DNA of 64,000 nucleotides, taken from Lonicera japonica (taxonomy: Eukaryota > Streptophyta > Magnoliopsida > Dipsacales > Caprifoliaceae). A model generated the notes under the pieces. The model saw only the letters and a list, made by a program, of their open reading frames with translations, had not been told where the DNA came from and made no database searches. The position numbers were made by a program, and so were the translations under genes. Shown here piece after piece: positions 35,730 to 47,392 of this stretch; the stretch's first letter is position 1; each line of letters starts with the position of its first letter. The stretch is taken from positions 15,476,422-15,540,421 of the forward strand of contig CM038471.1 of assembly GCA_021464415.1 (NCBI GenBank), in the 5' to 3' direction.

Positions 35730-36310
35730 TGCATTAGCACAACTAATAAAATGCTTTAAGAGAAAGTAAAAGATAGAAAAAGTTACATGCTTATTCACCT
35801 TAAAGTACAAGACAAAATCTATACTTTCTGATCCTGGCAGACCTCAAAGCCTGTTGTTCATTGTCAATACTGTTGCCTTCATTAACCTTACAATAGAATC
35901 CTATCTCTTCCCGTGCACATCTACCCTGAATATCATTTTTACTACCAAATTTTTGTCTTCATATCATGTAAATCTCAACCATGCCATCTATCCTAACCAT
36001 CTGCATCTTGGCCCATAGTTGTCATCTCCTCACTGTGCAACAAACCATGTGAAACCTTTCGCATACCATCACCCCCACCGCACCCTCGGAGGACGAGTGA
36101 AATCTCGCGAGGATAATTTACCCAGAAAAGTCCAAAACAATTGTTCTTTCTGAAAGGTATTTTCCTTTCTTTACTAATGAAAATAACTCAACAAAAACAT
36201 CAAAATACCCGCATGTCAAAGCAATGCGACACATATGCACATCAAAGTTTTCAAACTAGCAAGATTAAGAAGAAAATTTCATTCTCGCCAATCCTCATCG
36301 TGAGAGTGTG
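35730..36310 (-). pseudogene. Q block of the array, second copy
   Basis: Counterpart of 33560-34160, with the minus-strand reading GFYCKVNEGNSIDNEQQALR. The same stretch reads GFYVRVNEGNNIANEQQALT in the first copy. Both copies keep this frame while flanking frames have broken, which suggests it was an exon. Confidence 0.4.
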
Positions 36311-37620
36311 TGGAATGACAACAGCATGACATCATTGATATCTAAGTAGACAAAAACTTTCAAATTCCGTCTAAACCATGCTTTGACTCAATTCTCTCAC
36401 GGCATACACTCAACAAATAAAACACTCGAGAATAGGGTGTATGTTTACTTTCATTACATGAGGGCTATAAAGAGTAAATGTATTCAAGCTCAAAAGCCTC
36501 TCACATGTATATATGAAAAACGCTATCAATGAAAGAAAATTAGTCTCATGAAAGGACATCTCCCACTAGCAAGGCGAAATGCGTAAATGGATCCCTTCCA
36601 CTACTCTCACCTCTAAACCATAATCCAGAGGATCATTAGGACTTTTATTTCGGTTGTAATGTAAGTCTCTGGGTAACGGTTATGAACTGAAGGACATTTA
36701 ACGGATTCAAAGATCTAAGGAACATGTTGAGATATAAAATTAATACTTGGGCTTTACTTTGACTTTGCATGAGCTTCTGCTTTTTTTCTACTTTTTTTTT
36801 TCTTCTCAATTCCCTACTTTTTCTTTTCTTTTCTTTCCCATACACACTTTCTTCCTTTCACTTTCCATCCTCTCTTTTTTTCCTCTTTTTTTTTTTTTTT
36901 GGGATTTCATTACTTTTTCCTTTTCTTTTCTTTTCCTTTCTTTTTTTTTCACAACAATTTTTTTCCTCAATTCTTGCAATTGCCCATTCACATAAATAAT
37001 ATCTCAACATATTCTTAGACATACGGGTAGGCTATTAATATGGGGTAAACTCCTAATCGGAGCTCGGTTTGGTATCGGGCTAGCAACGAAAGGCTATATA
37101 TAAAAGGCTCAAAAGGGCGACTAGCGGAATAATTATAAAGGTAGGATAAGGCTCATATGTAGGCAAGCAAACACGGCCTAAATCATTTCCTATGAAATTT
37201 ATAGCTCTTTGGTTCAAGCAACATCATGGATCCTTTAAAAAGTCGCATTTCATGGATGTACCTTTCTAGTGTTCAATCAAGCAAAGAAAATGAGACTACT
37301 CAACAAAATATGCTTTTCAAAATTAGAGTTGATGTGGAATCCCTCAAATAGGAAGATTGGCTCAATTACTCATGGGTTGCTCAGTCTCCGCATTTATGTT
37401 CATCAAGAATTTTTAGTCATGCTTCCTTATCCATCTAGTCATGAAAAAGTTGTCATATGTGCTCAAATTTAATGAGGATCGAAAATCATGAAATTTTTAT
37501 TAATAAAGATAGTAGGAAAACTAAGCATGCATATATAAAAGTATTAAGATGAATGCGTCATTGTTACCACACTAGCTAGAAAGGGAACCTCAATCAACTT
37601 CAAAAATTCCAAGCAAGAAT
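36311..37620. other. intergenic, with a short third Q fragment
   Basis: Apart from the pyrimidine tract at 36779-36965 and the fragment at 37540-37610 that matches 34090-34160, I see no gene or strong repeat. The 67-aa frame at 37269-37472 has no family features. Confidence 0.35.
36779..36965 (+). repeat. polypyrimidine tract
   Basis: Almost 190 bases are nearly all T and C, with repeats such as CTTTTCTTTTCTTTTC. Open frames of 60-80 codons on both strands arise from composition alone. Confidence 0.85.
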
Positions 37621-40600
37621 TGCATAAGCATCGACTAATGAAGGTGAAGAAAGATAGTGTTAGCTCTTGTCAATTTGTCAATGGATGGACACGACATTCA
37701 AAGTTTTGGTATCCAGAAAGCACACAGCTGCAACAACAATATCTGGAAAAAACCACAAAGGGACAAACGTCACAAAGTATCAAATAAACGCGAACATTAA
37801 ACCATTAATTGCGGATTAATCAATAGTACGAAAGAAAGGAAACTGGAGAAGACGATAGAATGAGGCTTCTCCTTCCCTATAGGCCAACTTTTTTTGTAAC
37901 AGTATCCTTGAAACAACAACAGTCAATTTATACATACATATGCATATATACGCACAATCAAAGGAAAATGTTCAGAGAAAAAGGAGGAAGGATATTTTAG
38001 GTAAAGAAAAAAAGAGTCCTTATTTTGAAACGGAAAAGTAAGGCATTCTTCATTTGGATATATTTATGAACCCAATGTCTCAATGTTTACGGGCACCCCT
38101 ATGACACAACCACAATGACTGCAAGTACCGGTAAGTTGCAAGACATGTTAAAATTTCAAAACATATAGGCTGCTGCTGCCTGCTGGTTACTAATAGTAAT
38201 GAAATACATTCCAATGTGGTTGCTTTGTTTTGAGAAGCTAATCTGCAGCATGTAGCAAGAGATAACTGGCATCTCACAACTTTATCAAAACCAAGTTCAT
38301 TGTCCATGTCTTGATCGAACTAATGCATCCACAAACCAGTTTCATTAACATGCTTCAACCGAATATCACTTTGCCCATTTAATGATGGCCCCTCCAGAAC
38401 ACATACGAATATATGCTCCAAGTATATCTCCTAAAGTACTATCACAATTACATTGGAAGCTTTAAGCATTGACAACCTCAGAGGTGATTGTAAAGCAAGT
38501 CCGTAAAGCAAGTGCATCGTAAAATCGCTACTTGATGGAAACATTAAAAGGCATAAATGCGATGATACCTTTTGTCTACAATTGGCAGAAGCAACTAATC
38601 ATGAAGACCCCACAACTTCCCAATGCATGCTGTGCAGCCATGGCCAACAATATAGAAGCCCTGCAGCTGGTTCGAGTACTTTCGCAAACCACTACATAAT
38701 AAAACCAAAATTAGTCAGAACTCATTAACATATACATATGCTGCAAGCCATTTTAAGAACATATCAAATCATGTCAACAAAATAGACAATTGTTTCAGAT
38801 TTTTCATCCCATACAACATGGTACCTTTGAAGCAAGTAAAACCTTTCTCGAAGTGCCACACTAGCAGAAGCTATCATGGAGATCAAACTGCATTTCCTAA
38901 GCTCTACTAAGATAGGTCAAAGATTTGGAGATAACTTAAAAAGAAATTTAACAGTCTATAAACAAAGAGTCAAAGAGGTGCAAGGGGGATGATGGCGAGA
39001 CTCAAATTTGGATACTTCAGATATTTTATTTTTTTGGTCTATAGGTACTTCAGATTAAGTGGTTTATTATTTTCCCCTCAACCTAATAATAAAATAGTAA
39101 AATAGTGCAGTTCATTTATAGATACAGTTTATTTTTTCTATTAGCACTCTCATAAATTAGTAACACTATAAGATTTTTTAAAACAAATATATATAACCTA
39201 TACTAATAAATTAGTAATACTATAAGTACACAAATTTGGTCTAAAACCCATCACAATTTTCTCTTGTCGTCATCATGGTCGCAGTACGTGTCAGTATACC
39301 GTTACATCTCACCTGGTATCCTAGCGTTGGAGTTTGGTCAAGTATTTCTCTACCGAACAATAAGTATGTGACACATATCCAATCTTTTATACCATTAATT
39401 TCCGTTGCAGTATTGCTCGGGAAAATATGGAAGATAAGTGAGTGAAATGCACCTTATGACATGAAAATAGGGGAAAGAACTTGAAGGTAATGAACCTGCG
39501 GTTCTATGGTATAAGTACTGCATAAATTATATTTATGCTGGATAAATTAATTGAATAATATAAGGGAAAAATAAATTTGATAAATAATACACGTGCAATT
39601 GCCAACACCAAGGCTTTAACTGATAGTTTATGGTACCATAAGCATATGTAGACATAACAAATAATATACATATATATATATTACAATAGAGCAAATAAGT
39701 TCATATCTTTGTTTTTGTTTTCTCTTTCTTTTTAACTTTTGCCCTTTCTATATGCGCTTACTTTCTTGGATTTTGCTTTCCAAAAGTGGAACCTTTTGAT
39801 GGGAAACTATCACTTATTTTCCAAAGAAATATTTCCTTACTATTTTGGTAGATTTAATTAGTAAAATATTAAAATTCAAATTTAATTTGCTGATAGCTTG
39901 TTTATGCATGAATGAATATTAGAAAATCGCTCATTTCCCCTTGTTTGATGAATAAAAGAGTATTGTGAAGCAAGAGTTGACAACAATTACAAGCTTAAGT
40001 TGGAGTGTAAAGGTTTATAAATGACGGGCAAGAGGAGATCGGGCTTGAGAGCTTGAAGAGGAGTGCGCTGTGCTGTGTATGCTGTCTAGAAAATGTGGCT
40101 AGAAAGCAGCTCTGCAGCCGTGCTCAATTAGTTTTAGGATTTGTATATTCTTTTAGACTACCTATTTTCTCCATCATTCTCTATGGTATTATGTATTGAT
40201 TCTCTTATGTGCATATAATTGGATCATTTCTCAATGTTTTATTTGATTCCAAAAACCTAATAAGATGGGTTACAACATTTGGGGGGTGAACCTGGATTGA
40301 TTTTTTCACTCTATTTATTTACAATTATATGTATTTCTAACAGGCCCCTACATTTAAATTTACTATTCGCTAAACTTCTATTAGAAAGGGTTAACAACAC
40401 TTACAATTTTGGAAAAAGTAAGGGTTGGTGACACTTATAAAAATGGGTCGTCCGAGCTTCCTTCTTGTTGGTGAAATGCCACACTCCAAAGAGGAAGGGA
40501 ATGAAAAACAGAACCGTACTACTCCATATTATAGAATTGAATTCTCCTTTAGACACCAATAGATTAGATCGATACATACCCACATAACCACTTCCTAGAC

Positions 40601-41360
40601 TAAGGATAACAAGCTTTTCCATGTCACCAATTGCTGAGTTTATTAAACAGTTATTCATCAGTTCAATCAATATATATTTTCCACGGACATGGAAATCTAC
40701 AAGTTCAACAATGTTAAAGCAGAGAAAGCAAATGCAATTGCCAGACTGTTACAGATTATTGAGTTTTTGTGGCCTTAACTTTACTTTCCTGGTCACTGAC
40801 TCGGCTCTCTGCCGCCATCAAAATCACTAGCGAGTATTTGTTTCAGTTCTCCATTTGTTTACTCAAACTACTAAAAAAACTACCATAAGAAATCCTCACA
40901 CACAACCATAATTATCTCAAGAAATCAGTCTCCCTTTTCACATTAGAGGGAGAAAATTTGACATCTAAACTAAAAATAGACAAATCTGCAACCCTAAAAA
41001 TAGCTCAGAACAGTCTTCCCCTTTCTAAATCAATACCTTTATACAATACGTTAACTTCATTTGAACCCCCACTTCCACTATCACCTTCACCAAACCTTCT
41101 CGTAAAATGGCTGATATATATAAAAACAACTACCTTCTTTAATATATATTTTTAAAAAAGTTGAATTTTCAAATATTAAATAGAGAAATAATATTGCTGA
41201 GACTGAAATGCTTACCACCAAAATGATGAAAATTACTTAAAAAATGGCAGAAAATGACATTTAATTACTTTTGAAACTAAACCATACACTTGAAAAAAAA
41301 GTAATATTTTTCCATTAATTACTTTTGAAACTAAACCTTACTCTTAATTTTAAACTAATT
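37621..41360. other. AT-rich intergenic, no gene recognised
   Basis: The only frame worth noting is 40401-40670 on the minus strand (89 aa, MIELMNNCLINSAIGDMEKL then VILSLGSGYVGMYRS), which looks protein-like but matches no family I can name. 38080-38307 (minus, 75 aa) is Cys/Leu-rich without motif. A TA run lies at about 39668-39680. Confidence 0.35.
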
Positions 41361-41362
41361 AT

Positions 41363-41408
41363 ATATATATATATTGAGAGAGAGAGAGAGAGAGAAAGAG
41401 AGAAGGGG
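41363..41408 (+). repeat. compound TA/GA microsatellite
   Basis: An alternating TA run passes directly into a GA run with a few interruptions. Such GA tracts often sit at plant promoters, but no gene start is evident beside it. Confidence 0.8.
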
Positions 41409-41679
41409 GCCTTACTTGGAAGTCGATTTCGCCGGTTAGGGATAGGGATTTGGAGGTAAAGCGTCCGCAGTGAACAGTGGTGGTGGTTATTGTGTTGAGC
41501 GATGGTGGTGAGCGACAGTGAACAACGGTGGAGGGGGCTAGGGTTTTGAGGTGGAGAAGATGTGATTGTGGTGATGATTGGTGATGAAAGAGAGGTACTG
41601 AGCGGGAGGGAGGAAGGGTTTTGAGCGCGAGGGAAGAGCGGGGAGAGAAGGGGTTTTCTTTTCTTCTTTTTTAAAATTA

Positions 41680-44600
41680 TCTATACCATTTAAGTAAAAC
41701 GGTCCTTTGGCCTTCTCTATACACCACCACGTGGCATCTTTTCCGGTTCTCTCCCTCTTTCGCACAAAATCTCTCCAAACTCAGTCGTTTCAAATTGTGT
41801 ATGCCGTCTACAGTCTACTCTCTCCCTTCAAAACCTTTCGTTAAATCCGTGTTCATCCCCAATTGTCACAAACCGCTCCCAAACGGTGTCAGTTATAGAA
41901 GATGGTTACAGACGTCACCACAATCCCCGGCTTCTTTTTATCAAAAATTTGAAACCTTAAAGAGTAGGTTTTGTTATTTGCCCCCACTTCAAATTCTAGG
42001 ATAAATTTATAGGTTTATGGACGACCCCGGACGCAGTGCAAGGGCTTTGAACGTCTCTCTATTATACCCTAGAAAGGTACTCTCCTTCTCTATCTGATCT
42101 GAATTTGCTACTATTCGGTCATATTTGTTGAATTAATCTATTAATCATTCCTTCCTTATTTTCACTTTGTTTCCCGGTGTTCTTCCTTACATCCAAAATT
42201 CCTACACATCTCCCTTCAGTATGTTTAAACTTGAAATTGTGCATTTTAGGCAAAATCATTATTAATCTCATCTTCTCTATTAGCCAGTGGTTCAGGTTCA
42301 AAATTTAAAAAACGAAAATATCATTCAACTATCTACTTTAATAAAGCAATTTGCGATTTTATAGATTTCGATTCTTTGTAGGTGTTTAGATTGTTGGGTT
42401 CACAAGAAATGATAAAGAAATTAATAAGGCTTAGTCCTCTGTTTCATGTACATTTAAGTTTTGCTTAATTTTGATCTAATATGCTAGACATTGGAATCAA
42501 GTTCGTGGTTGTGAATAATTGTTTTGCTTTAATTGTTGGAATCTCATACATGTTTTGTACAATGATATATACAATCTTTTAGAATTTATACTGCTTAGAG
42601 ATGAGATTATATTTTGTAATCCTTATTATTTTAAAATGGAACAAATACACTAATCTCATAAACTTTACTAAACTATATATTAGTTTTTCATGTTAAATTT
42701 CTTGGTAAATATGTGATTTTTTCAATTTCTGATTTTGGTGAGCAGTTTCCAATTCCAACCGTCAGTTCCTCATGCCTTCCCCCCTTTTATCTCGAGGTCT
42801 TTAAATCCTTTTGATGTTTATCTATCAATGTTCCTTTCAACAAGGTTTGGGTTTGTCGTTTATAGTTCTGCTATTACCAATCAGTAAGTTTAATTTCATT
42901 TATTTAACTTTGGTCTCCTATACTTAATTGAAATTTTTTACATGAACTCTAATTGGTTGTTCGAATGTCTAAAAGATTACAAAGAAGAAGCAAACTTATA
43001 TAAGGGCGCCTATATCGTTTGCCATACATCACGTCTTAAATATCTTTAGACCCCTATCTTCTTGACATTTCCATACGTAAAAACATTGCTTTTACAACCA
43101 CTTCCTTTCGTTGCAAATAAATGCTTTGTTCGTGTGTTTGTAATATGTTTGCTGTAACTTCATCTTTTAATATACGGTGAATGGCATATATTCGCTGTAC
43201 ACATGCATCTCCTTATTTCTTTCTAAATCGGTAAGGTTTTCCACTATTTTACTTAAATTGTAAATTTTTTTAAGTTGAACTTCATATTATTTAAAATTTG
43301 TTAAATAACCTGATTCAGAATTGTATAATTGAGAGGATGAGGATGAAATGATCTATAGTATGAGATTTTTCCCACAATCATAATTGGTGGACCATATGCA
43401 AACATAACCAATAGCTAGTTGTTAATATCAATTTACTTTTCTTTTCTTTACATTTTGTCTCCTTTTTTACCCCTTTTTTTACCATTACCATTATTATATT
43501 ACTTTCTCTCAAATTATTAAAGGGCACAGGCCTTCCAAATGAAGAAAGAAGATCACGTACCATCTGCAAAGAGGCAAATGCAACCCAATTAGGGATCATC
43601 GATCCAAAATTACAAGATTAGTATCCCAGATGAATGAACCCATTGGGCAATTAATAAATAGCGTATATATTAGCGTTGGCACTTTTTCAACATGCCATTA
43701 ACATGTTAATTACTTGAGGATTCCTCATAAGAAACCCAAAGGTATCAATGAGAATTCAGAGTGAGTGGTTAAAACCCTTTGACATTTGTAAAAAAGCTCG
43801 ACAAGTTAGTTAGAATATGTTCTATATAGATCACTTTAAAAACTCTCCTATTACTTATTCCATCACTTTTACAAATATCATGCCTAGCGCTAAATGTTAA
43901 ATGTTGTTAACAGCTTTAAGCGGTTGTATGCTTTTTAATTTCTGAATGAAACCTCTTAAAAATATGTTTATTTGCTTTTGTTTCTGTTAATGAATAAAAT
44001 GCTAATATATGCTTATTGTTTGAATCTATCCAACTCTGAATATTGAATTTCAAAATTCATTAAAATTTTCATCATTGGTATATACAATATACGATTGTCC
44101 ATCTATCTCTCTTATTTTATTTCCCTATTACATGATATGATTTTTCCCTTTTCTCTTGCTAGATACATCATTTATTAATTAAATATCCTTTTGTAGATAT
44201 CAGTTTATATACTTCTATGAATTTGACATGTTAGAGATGTATCGTGAGATAAATGCCCCAAAAAGAAAAAATACAAATAGAATATATGTTAAGTTTCTTA
44301 GCAGCACATTTATTGTAAGGTTTTATGATGACACCATAAACTCATTCTCAAGAAACTTTCCCAGCTTTTGAAAGTAGATTATGCTTTTGTGTTATTTTAA
44401 TTTAATACTACCCAACATATTTATACTTGAAAGAAGCTATCTAATCTTTAAGATCTTGAATATCATCTCCCTCCTTTGGAAATTTCCTTTTATATACTTA
44501 TGCTAATGTAAAATTTCTTTGCTAGGTTAATGTTGCAGGTCACACCAACGTTGAATAGCTGATATTGCGCTTCTTTTCAATTAGTAAGTTCCTTTCAATA

Positions 44601-45794
44601 AAATTAGTGTATGAAATATGTATGATTGTTTTTGTTGATGAGCATGTACATGTAAATACATGTATTGTGAACATTGTTTGATACTTTTTTGTAAAAAAAC
44701 TTTTGGAGGGGTTAATGTTTCTGATTAAGTAATTTATATTAAAGAGTTTTGCATTTTTATGGTGAATGAAATCATTTTCATATCTTGGTCTATATTATAT
44801 CCCTTTTATTCCCTTCGTCTGAAATTAATTTGACCTTTTCAGTTTTTTAATTAAAAAAAAACACTAATTTAAAACTTATTAGTGACCAAAGTAAAGCTTA
44901 TTTACAATGGTGAGATGGTCATTGATTAGGTCCCAAAAATTAGTGCAGAACAATACTAAACATAAGATAGTTAAGAAAGTGGGACTCTTGATTTGAAATA
45001 GGAGAACTATTCGAATTTGATATGGGTTTTGGTGGTTATGGGTGGATTTCGATTTTTGTGTCGATATATAGTATTATACAAAGAACCAAATCTCACAATA
45101 CTCTTTTTTTTTCATCTATGGATTATGTTGAAATTAGTATTCTTAGAATTAAGTCAAAGTGACACTCTTAATTTGGAACGGTTACACTATTAATTTATTA
45201 TTTTATCTTATTTAACATGTTATGATACTGAATGTTTATCCGGCTATTTTGAAAGGATTGCATTTGGTAATTTTCTCTGTGTTTCACAAAAGAGGACCAA
45301 CACTATTTACTTAGTTGGAGTGCATGCATGGTATTTTCCTGAAGATGAGATTAGGTTTTACATTGTAAGTTATTTTGGTCATATATATGTAAACAAGGAG
45401 ATTTTTGGTGGGCTAAATTAACTAGAGACGCCTAAAATTCAGCCTTAATTACTATTTAAAGCTTACTTTATTATATTTACAACTATCAAACATAATACAA
45501 AAATTCGCAGTTATTTAGCCCACAATAATTGTCATTATATGGTATTGAATATTGAATTGTTACCCACATCAGTAATTGAGTTGTATATTACTATTTCCAT
45601 TGTCATAGACCAATTTGATTCTTATTTATATGTTTTCAAACATTGTCATAAAATATGTTCTCGGTTACACCAAAAGAAAAAATTACTTAATGTTTTATAT
45701 TCTTCGTTCAACATCCATTTAGTAATATAGACATATTTCACGTGTTGCATACAAAATTGTAAGACGTCCGTGCATCGCACGGGTTGAAAACTAG
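41680..45794 (+). mobile_element. probable Helitron 1 (right end firm, left end tentative)
   Basis: The right end has a perfect stem CCGTGC-ATC-GCACGG (45768-45782), then eight bases, then CTAG (45791-45794) followed by T, the standard Helitron 3' arrangement. A candidate 5' end is TCTATACCATTTAAG at 41680 after an A; other TC starts remain possible. The body is AT-rich with no Rep/helicase, so it is non-autonomous. Near the left end is a GC-richer coding-like segment (next entry). Confidence 0.5.
41795..42078 (+). other. coding-like segment in Helitron 1, possibly a captured exon
   Basis: An ATG at 41795 opens 69 codons rich in Ser, Pro and Lys (MPSTVYSLPSKPFVKSV start), a composition like an organelle-targeting leader. 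A CT-rich leader with AACTCAGTCG lies just upstream, as at real gene starts. After the stop at 42004 another frame reads MDDPGRSARALNVSLLYPRK to 42077, where AAAG/GTACTCTC is a plausible splice donor. Helitrons often carry host gene pieces. I recognise no family, and a non-captured origin is possible. Confidence 0.3.
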
Positions 45795-45801
45795 TTTAAA
45801 A

Positions 45802-47162
45802 CTAGTTTTATACCCGCCCAATGAGCGAGTATTTCTACAAATTTTATTTTTTGGATTCTCTATATTTCATTGATCAAATTATTTTATACATAAATATTTT
45901 ACTAATTTTTGTTTTTCTTATAAATATAATTGGGTTTTATTTATTATTTATGAAAATTACATTTTATTTTACGGTGTTAAATATATAATTCACGACTAGT
46001 GATATCTTGTCATAGTTTCAGGAGAAAATAGTAAAATTATAAATAATAAAGTTTGTACCGATGGCTAGAAAAGGGAATGAATTTAAATCGCATTATTGTA
46101 ATTCTAAAAAATAATAATTCGGTAGAAAAAAGAGTGAATTGTGTAATGAAAAAACATAATACCCAATGTAATTAGACATGAATATAGGAATCTTTCTTCT
46201 ACTTTTTTTTTGCTGTAGTATTGATAGCCACCATATTTTTAGTCTTTCCATTACAAAGAACAAAAACCCCGATCTTGCCATTAATTATAAGAGCAAGGTT
46301 TCAATTTCGAACCATGGCGCCCTCGTACAATCCGGCCGCGCTCACCTCGTGGTTTAAACCCCAAATGTATTAATTTATTGCTTATATATATCAAGAAAAA
46401 AAATAATAATAAAAGTCCCAATGTAACCACAATACAAAAGTTTATACCCTGCCAAACAACAAAGGGATAGTACTCAATAGAAAAATGAAACATAATCAAA
46501 CAACGGAAACAATAAAAGTTATAGTATCAAATATTTCAAAAAAATTTAAAAAATATTCATAGTACCAAAAAACACACACAGAGGGAGCATGTATATCAAC
46601 TAAATGAATCATTCTAAACTTCTAACAAACGAGATTACAATAGAAAGAGATGGATGAAAAATCTAGGAAAAAAATTCATAAGAGGTTGTTTTATAGTATT
46701 GGATATAAAAGGGAGTAGAAATATTTAAAATACATAGAATTAATAGAAAGGGGATTTGCAGTAAAGAGAATTAATTAGAAAGAATAGATTTAAAGAGGGA
46801 AAAGTGGAGGAGTACGGAAGGTGGAAGAAAAAATAAAGGGATTAGAATAGTAATTAAGGAATTAAATGCATCCTAAAACGAGCAGTAAATAAAGAAGATA
46901 GAAAAGCACACCATTTTGAAATAGAGATTAACAAAGCATTAGTAAACTAAATTATGCATTAAATTTCACACTTCTTTAATTTTACTGTGTTATATAGATA
47001 TAAATGCCCAATTAGTTCTTTTCAATTAAAAAAAGAAGTTTCTAAAAATAAAAATCTCAAAAAAGTATAGAATAAAGAATCTAAAATTATAAGGACCACA
47101 TGGGCGGGGGAAAATTTGGGGGCTATTTTGTTTTAATATATATATATAGATATAGATATAGA
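45802..47162 (-). mobile_element. Helitron 2, minus orientation, facing Helitron 1
   Basis: On the minus strand the 3' end is CTAG (plus 45802-45805) followed by T. A stem ATACCCGC/GCGAGTAT (45810-45832, one mismatch) precedes it in sense direction. The 5' end reads TCTATATCTATATCTATATA at 47162, preceded by A, and continues TTAAAACAAAATAGCCC, a common plant Helitron start. At about 1361 bp it is non-autonomous. The 5' TC could sit one ATAGAT unit earlier. Confidence 0.65.
46262..46365 (-). mobile_element. possible tRNA-derived SINE fragment in Helitron 2
   Basis: A GC-rich island in AT-rich DNA. On the minus strand GGTGAGCGCGGC (46335-46346) resembles a Pol III A box and GGTTCGAAATTG (46302-46313) a B box, about 20 bases apart. 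Next comes AAACCTTGCTC with a small CTTGC/GCAAG hairpin. The 3' tail and target duplication are not evident. A chance match or captured DNA is possible. Confidence 0.35.
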
Positions 47163-47392
47163 TGGAATTATTTTTTGTAGCAACTTGCTAAGCCGTGACA
47201 AATAAGATTACTTGTTGCGGTTTTATGTTAACAGTTGCAAATAACTTTTTATTTGTAACGGGAGTGTATCTGGGCGTGACAAATAATTTTAATTATGACG
47301 GTACCAAAATCCGTGACAAATAAATGTTTTAAGTAACGGTTTTCGAGCCGTTACAAAAATATTCGTCACAAAAGACCATTTTTCTTGTAGTG
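47163..47392 (-). mobile_element. CACTA-type transposon end
   Basis: The right edge on the minus strand is CACTACAAGAAAAATGGTC, a classic CACTA terminus. The interior alternates GTGACAAATAA, GTAACGG and CCGTTAC words, and GTAACGGTTTTCGAGCCGTT at 47334-47353 is an inverted pair. The opposite end is not seen; Helitron 2 begins where it would continue. Confidence 0.6.

Noticed and set aside
36747..36999. Overlapping open frames on both strands
   Set aside because: Product of the polypyrimidine tract (Phe/Ser/Leu one way, Lys/Glu/Arg the other).
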